The notes under the pieces: model-generated
Databases searched by the model: none
Told to the model about the DNA's origin: nothing
The model's input: the letters and a program-made list of their open reading frames with translations, nothing else
DNA from: Candidatus Eiseniibacteriota bacterium
GTDB taxonomy: Bacteria > Eisenbacteria > RBG-16-71-46 > JABDJR01
Assembly: GCA_013003415.1 (NCBI GenBank)
Contig: JABDJR010000158.1
Coordinates: 1-9,820, forward strand
Reading direction: 5' to 3'
Length of the DNA stretch: 9,820 nucleotides
In this document: piece after piece, positions 6,184-9,820 of the stretch
Layout: each line of letters starts with the position of its first letter
Position numbering within the stretch: the first letter of the stretch is position 1
Program-made: the position numbers and the translations under genes

Positions 6184-7860
6184 ATGGCAATCGTCGAATG
6201 TGTGCCCAATTTCAGTGAAGGTCGAAACCTCGCCGTCATCAATCAAATCACTCAAGCCATTGAGAATGTGGAGGGCGTTGCCCTGTTAGACGTCGATCCT
6301 GGTGCGGCGACCAACCGGACGGTCGTGACATTCGTGGGCGATCCCGAAAGCGCTGTGGAAGCTGCCTTCGCCGCCATCAAAACCGCCTCCGAAGTGATCG
6401 ACATGAGAAACCATTCCGGCGCTCATGCCCGCATGGGGGCCACCGATGTTTGCCCCTTCATTCCGGTTTCAGGAATGACCATGGAAGACTGCGCCGAACT
6501 TGCCCGCAAGTTAGGTGAACGCGTCGCCAAGGAGCTGGGGATACCCATTTACCTTTACGAGGCCGCAGCCACACGAGAAGAACGCCGGAACCTGGCTAAC
6601 GTTCGCGCCGGCGAATACGAAGGACTCGAACAAAAACTCAAAGATCCCGAGTGGGCTCCGGATTTTGGCGAAGCCAAGTTCAACCCTGGAGCAGGGGCCA
6701 CGGTGATCGGGGCGCGCAAGTTCCTCATCGCCTACAACGTGAACCTCAACACCCGCGACCGCAAGCGAGCCCACGACATTGCTTTGGACATCCGCGAAGC
6801 GGGCCGGGCCAAGCGTGATGCGCAGGGCGAGATTGTGCGCCATCCCGACGGCAAGGCGATCAAGGTTCCCGGGCGGTTGAAGGAAACGAAAGCTGTAGGC
6901 TGGTATATCGACGAGTACGACCAGGCCCAGGTTTCGATTAACTTGGTGGACTACGAGGTTACGGCACCGCACCAAGTGTTTGATGTGATCGAAGAGGAAG
7001 CTCAGAAGCGGGGATTGCGGGTCACCGGCTCGGAGCTTGTGGGCCTGATTCCCTTAAACGCTCTTCTCATGGCCGGTCGCCACTACCTAAAGAAGCAGGG
7101 AAAATCCATGGGAATCCCTGAGCGCATGATTGTCGAAACCGCGGTTCAGTCTTTAGGTCTCCGCGACATTGCAACCTTTGATCTCGACGAAAAGATTATC
7201 GAGTATCGCCTCAACCGGGACAACAAAGGCCTCGTCGACTTAACCGTAACCGGATTCGCCAATGAACTTTCCACCGACTCCCCTGCCCCGGGCGGTGGCA
7301 GCGTAGCTGCCCTCTGCGGTTCTCTCTCGGCCTCGCTTTCGAGCATGGTTGGAAACCTCACCATGGGGCGTAAGGGTCAGGAATCGGTTTGGGAAGAAAT
7401 GTCAGAACTGGGCGCCAAGGCTCAAGAGTTGAAAGATTGGTATTTGAGTGCGGTCGATCGCGATACCGCCGCCTTCAATGCGGTCATGGCCGCGAATCGA
7501 ATCCGTGCAAAATCCGATGACGAAAAGGCAGCCAAAGCCGACGCGGTGAAGGCAGCCAATCGCCTTGCCACCACCGTTCCCATGGAAGTCCTGGAACGCA
7601 CCATGGAGCTGATTCGTCTCGCCCAAAAAATGGCTGAGTTTGGAAATCCAAACTCTCTGAGCGATGCCGGTGTGGCCGGGTTGACGGCTCGGTCTTGTGC
7701 CGAGGGCGCCTACTACAACGTGTTGATCAATCTTGGCGGACTTGATGATGACGCGGCTTGGGGTAAGAAGCAGCGAACGAAGGCAGAGGCAAACCTAGCC
7801 AAATGCCGAGAGAAAGCCGAAGCGCTGGCCAAGTTCGTGGAGCGCAAACTCAGCTCTTAA
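6184..7860 (+). CDS. ftcD: Bifunctional glutamate formimidoyltransferase / formimidoyl-THF cyclodeaminase
   Basis: This 558-residue cytoplasmic enzyme moves the formimino group of N-formimino-L-glutamate (from histidine breakdown) to tetrahydrofolate, then deaminates it to 5,10-methenyl-THF, releasing ammonia. Residues 1-180 are the N-terminal transferase half, opening with IVECVPNFSEGRN and containing NHSGAHARMGATD (76-88), where His81 aligns with the catalytic His82 of the mammalian enzyme. Residues 181-330 are the second transferase half (LIAYNVNLNT, ELVGLIPLNAL). After a short linker, 352-555 form the helical cyclodeaminase with SPAPGGGSVAAL (366-377), DRDTAAFNAVMAA (425-437) and NPNSLSDAGVAG (488-499). 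The full fusion, as in animals and some bacteria, lets polyglutamylated folate pass between sites. AGGAG sits 5 bases before the ATG. No other histidine-degradation gene is in the window. Confidence 0.96.
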   Translation: MAIVECVPNFSEGRNLAVINQITQAIENVEGVALLDVDPGAATNRTVVTFVGDPESAVEAAFAAIKTASEVIDMRNHSGAHARMGATDVCPFIPVSGMTMEDCAELARKLGERVAKELGIPIYLYEAAATREERRNLANVRAGEYEGLEQKLKDPEWAPDFGEAKFNPGAGATVIGARKFLIAYNVNLNTRDRKRAHDIALDIREAGRAKRDAQGEIVRHPDGKAIKVPGRLKETKAVGWYIDEYDQAQVSINLVDYEVTAPHQVFDVIEEEAQKRGLRVTGSELVGLIPLNALLMAGRHYLKKQGKSMGIPERMIVETAVQSLGLRDIATFDLDEKIIEYRLNRDNKGLVDLTVTGFANELSTDSPAPGGGSVAALCGSLSASLSSMVGNLTMGRKGQESVWEEMSELGAKAQELKDWYLSAVDRDTAAFNAVMAANRIRAKSDDEKAAKADAVKAANRLATTVPMEVLERTMELIRLAQKMAEFGNPNSLSDAGVAGLTARSCAEGAYYNVLINLGGLDDDAAWGKKQRTKAEANLAKCREKAEALAKFVERKLSS

Positions 7861-7898
7861 TACCCACGACCCAAAGATCCCCATGCTAGACTTTGTAG

Positions 7899-9008
7899 AT
7901 GCAACAACCTCTTCGGCCTTGGATGTGGGGATTTGCCGTTGGCTTTTTCCTTCTTTTTGCCCAATCCTGTGAAGATTCGGCCACGCAAAGCGTCCCGCTT
8001 CGGATCGTTCCCGACGACTACGAAACCATCCAGGCCGCCATTGATGCCGCCGACCCCGGCGATATCGTCCTTTTGAGACCCGGCATCTATACCCACATGG
8101 AAACGCATTACCCGGACGATCCCGAGTTTCCAAACGGCATTCGGACGGCCATGTTTCTGAAAGAGGGCGTTGTGGTTGCCGGAGACGGGGGTCCGGGAGA
8201 AGTTGTGGTCCGCGACACCACGGGCGCCGATACGACCTATGGCGCAGCGATCCACTTCATGCCCGATAACCGCACGAACATCCAAAACGTCGACTTCGAA
8301 GACTTTCACATTGGTGTCGTCATTCGTGGCGACAAGGGCGGCGTATATGGCTGCCGGGTCGCCGGTAGTGACGCGGGGATCTGGGCTTTTCGCGCCACCG
8401 AGCCCGAGATTATTGGCAATCTGGTTGAAGACTGCATCTTCGACGGCGTGCTGAATCAACTTGCCGACGCCACCATTGCTATTAACTTCATTCGTGATTG
8501 CGGTGGGGGCGTGGGCATTGAAATTGGGGGGTCCCCTTTTGTGACCCGAAACCTCATTTGCTTAAACTCCGTGGGGGTCGTGGCCAACACGGGCGTCACT
8601 CCGATCATCCAACGGAATGTCATCATTCGAAACGAACAGTACGGCCTGTTCTTCTCGTCGGGAGCGGTGCCGATTGCGGTGGATAACGATATCTATGAGA
8701 ACCCGGTAGGGATTCGGGCCGACTTCTACAACCCACCCTTAGAAGAACCCATCAACGCAGTGAGCAATTTCTGGGATACCCTAGACATTGATAGCGTGGG
8801 GCTCGACCTCATTCTGGATGAGAACGACACTCCAGGTGCGGGGGCCGAGGTTGAGTATCTCCCCATCGGACCCTCGCCGTTCAATCCGTTTAACTTCGAT
8901 CCCACGGCCCAGTGCGAAGTTGAGGATACCGAGACCTTGCGTAAGCGGCTTGTTTCCCTGGCCGCAGAAGCGCCCGTTGAGCTACCGAGTAGAACGCAGC
9001 GCCCTTAG
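7899..9008 (+). CDS. Right-handed parallel beta-helix lipoprotein
   Basis: This 369-residue protein begins with a signal sequence whose hydrophobic core (residues 9-20, WMWGFAVGFFLLF region) ends in AQSC, so Cys24 is a likely lipidation site, although the box is not the classic LAGC form. Residues 36-64 carry the opening seen in many surface beta-helix proteins: VPDDYETIQAAIDAADPGD, then VLLRPGIY. From about 115 to 275 there are coils of 22-24 residues with Ile/Val/Asn ladders, for example near 169, 191, 213, 235 and 258 (PEIIGNLVEDC, PFVTRNLICLN, PIIQRNVIIRN). Such folds often bind or cut polysaccharides (pectate lyase, NosD relatives), but I see no catalytic set, so the substrate is unknown. 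No strong SD precedes the ATG, and the gene follows ftcD by 38 bases. Its stop overlaps that of endonuclease III. Confidence 0.82.
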   Translation: MQQPLRPWMWGFAVGFFLLFAQSCEDSATQSVPLRIVPDDYETIQAAIDAADPGDIVLLRPGIYTHMETHYPDDPEFPNGIRTAMFLKEGVVVAGDGGPGEVVVRDTTGADTTYGAAIHFMPDNRTNIQNVDFEDFHIGVVIRGDKGGVYGCRVAGSDAGIWAFRATEPEIIGNLVEDCIFDGVLNQLADATIAINFIRDCGGGVGIEIGGSPFVTRNLICLNSVGVVANTGVTPIIQRNVIIRNEQYGLFFSSGAVPIAVDNDIYENPVGIRADFYNPPLEEPINAVSNFWDTLDIDSVGLDLILDENDTPGAGAEVEYLPIGPSPFNPFNFDPTAQCEVEDTETLRKRLVSLAAEAPVELPSRTQRP

Positions 9009-9799
9009 GCGCTGGCCCGTTTCTTCGCGGCTTTTTTCTTCGCAGTCTTCTTCGTGGGCGCCTTCTTCTTCGATGTTGCCTTCTTAGAAACCGCCTTTGT
9101 CGTCTTCTTTGCGGCGACCTTCTTGGCCGACTTCTTCTTGTCCCGTTTCTTCCAAAGGTCCATATCGGGTTCGTAAGATCGGCAGAGGCGCTCCCCCAAG
9201 GGACACGCTTCGCACCGGGGCCACCGAGCCACGCAAACATTCCGCCCATGATCAATCAGGTGATGGCTTAGCATCGTCCAATCCTCTTGGGGAAAGTGCT
9301 TCATGAGATCTTTTTCGATCTTGTTGGTGTCGCTGTGTTTGGTGAGCCCAATCCGATTGGATAGTCGCGACACGTGAGTATCGACAACAACCCCTACGTT
9401 CTTATTGAAGGCATTTCCCAAAACCACATTCGCGGTCTTTCTGGCCACTCCCGCCAAGGAGAGAAGATCGTCCATGGTGTCCGGAACCTCGCCTCCATAA
9501 ACGTCCACGATTCGGTTAGCCGCGGCCAAGATCGACTTGGCTTTGTTCCGATAAAACCCGGTGGAACGAATCAGCTCCATGAGGGTGTCGAGATCGGCTT
9601 TGGCCATTTTCTGAGGCGTGGGGTACTTCTTAAACAAGGCCGGCGTCACCATGTTCACCCGAACATCGGTGCATTGGGCGCTGAGGATCGTCGCCACCAA
9701 AAGCTCAAACGCGTTGCCGTGGACCAACGCACAATGGGAATCTGGATAGGCCTCTTTGAGGGCCCCCAAAACCAACTCCGCTCTTTCATTTCGTCTCAC
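9005..9799 (-). CDS. nth: Endonuclease III (DNA glycosylase/AP lyase) with Lys-rich tail
   Basis: This base-excision-repair enzyme removes oxidised pyrimidines and cuts the abasic site. I choose GTG at 9799 (264 residues) because GGAGG lies 6 bases upstream; TTG at 9802 is only 3 bases from it. Numbering from the TTG, the core (about 5-212) has LVATILSAQCTDVRVN (35-50), the helix-hairpin-helix LAGVARKTANVVLG with catalytic Lys122, and VDTHVSRLSNRIG with catalytic Asp141. Four cysteines (190, 197, 200, 207) form the 4Fe-4S site, spaced C-X6-C-X2-C-X6-C, one residue longer in the last gap than E. coli. Residues 218-265 are a histone-H1-like tail with about 22 lysines in 48 residues plus Ala, Thr and Ser, not part of the usual 210-residue enzyme; it probably binds DNA nonspecifically. 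The stop overlaps the convergent lipoprotein stop by four bases. Confidence 0.96.
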   Translation of the reverse strand: MRRNERAELVLGALKEAYPDSHCALVHGNAFELLVATILSAQCTDVRVNMVTPALFKKYPTPQKMAKADLDTLMELIRSTGFYRNKAKSILAAANRIVDVYGGEVPDTMDDLLSLAGVARKTANVVLGNAFNKNVGVVVDTHVSRLSNRIGLTKHSDTNKIEKDLMKHFPQEDWTMLSHHLIDHGRNVCVARWPRCEACPLGERLCRSYEPDMDLWKKRDKKKSAKKVAAKKTTKAVSKKATSKKKAPTKKTAKKKAAKKRASA

Positions 9800-9820
9800 C
9801 AAGAACCTCCGGCTTCTGCC

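Noticed and set aside
6511..6975. 154-residue minus-strand frame inside ftcD
   Set aside because: It lies opposite highly conserved FtcD residues and mirrors their codon pattern; no independent support.
7857..8459. 200-residue open frame on the minus strand opposite the beta-helix lipoprotein gene
   Set aside because: It is antisense to a well-supported coding frame, shows no recognisable domain, has no SD and ends in a Lys/Arg/Pro-rich tail typical of a shadow frame.
1..9820. CRISPR array, tRNA, insertion sequence or phage genes
   Set aside because: No regularly spaced repeats, tRNA-like cloverleaf, transposase or terminal inverted repeats were seen.

Overview
The window carries ten genes, or nine complete genes plus one cut by the edge, almost all tightly packed. 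It looks like a Gram-negative bacterium: there is an outer-membrane-type barrel protein with a signal peptide, a probable lipoprotein, and clear Shine-Dalgarno (SD) sequences before most starts. The mixture of families (OmpA-like barrel, fused FtcD, parallel beta-helix lipoprotein, ECF sigma factor, Lys-rich tailed endonuclease III) would fit a member of the FCB/PVC-type phyla such as Gemmatimonadota, Latescibacterota or relatives. That placement is inference with low confidence; no rRNA or phylogenetic marker is present.

Layout. Positions 1-200 (minus) hold the N-terminus of an outer-membrane protein running off the left edge. Positions 378-5943 (minus) form a run of six membrane or regulatory genes read right to left: an MgtE magnesium transporter, an ECF sigma factor, a 70-residue protein of unknown function, a short MscS-like protein, a protein made of repeated channel-type transmembrane helices, and a complete MscS-type mechanosensitive channel. 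The sigma factor, the 70-residue protein and the short MscS-like protein are joined by two ATGA start/stop overlaps and are surely co-expressed. Positions 5944-6183 are a divergent promoter region. Positions 6184-7860 (plus) encode a bifunctional formiminotransferase-cyclodeaminase, and 7899-9008 (plus) a parallel beta-helix lipoprotein. Endonuclease III (minus) converges on it, with the two stop codons overlapping.

How the genes may work together. The minus-strand run reads as an ion and turgor module: Mg2+ import, three channel-related membrane proteins, and a sigma factor that could couple envelope or osmotic stress to transcription. The 70-residue protein sits where an anti-sigma factor is normally encoded but has no cysteines or recognisable anti-sigma motif. 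The three channel-like proteins share a similar pore-helix region but keep different amounts of what normally follows it: one is complete, one stops after the beta domain, and one stops at the pore helix. The sigma / 70-aa / short-MscS trio is the best candidate for an undescribed system. FtcD, the beta-helix lipoprotein and endonuclease III are ordinary genes with no visible functional link to this module.
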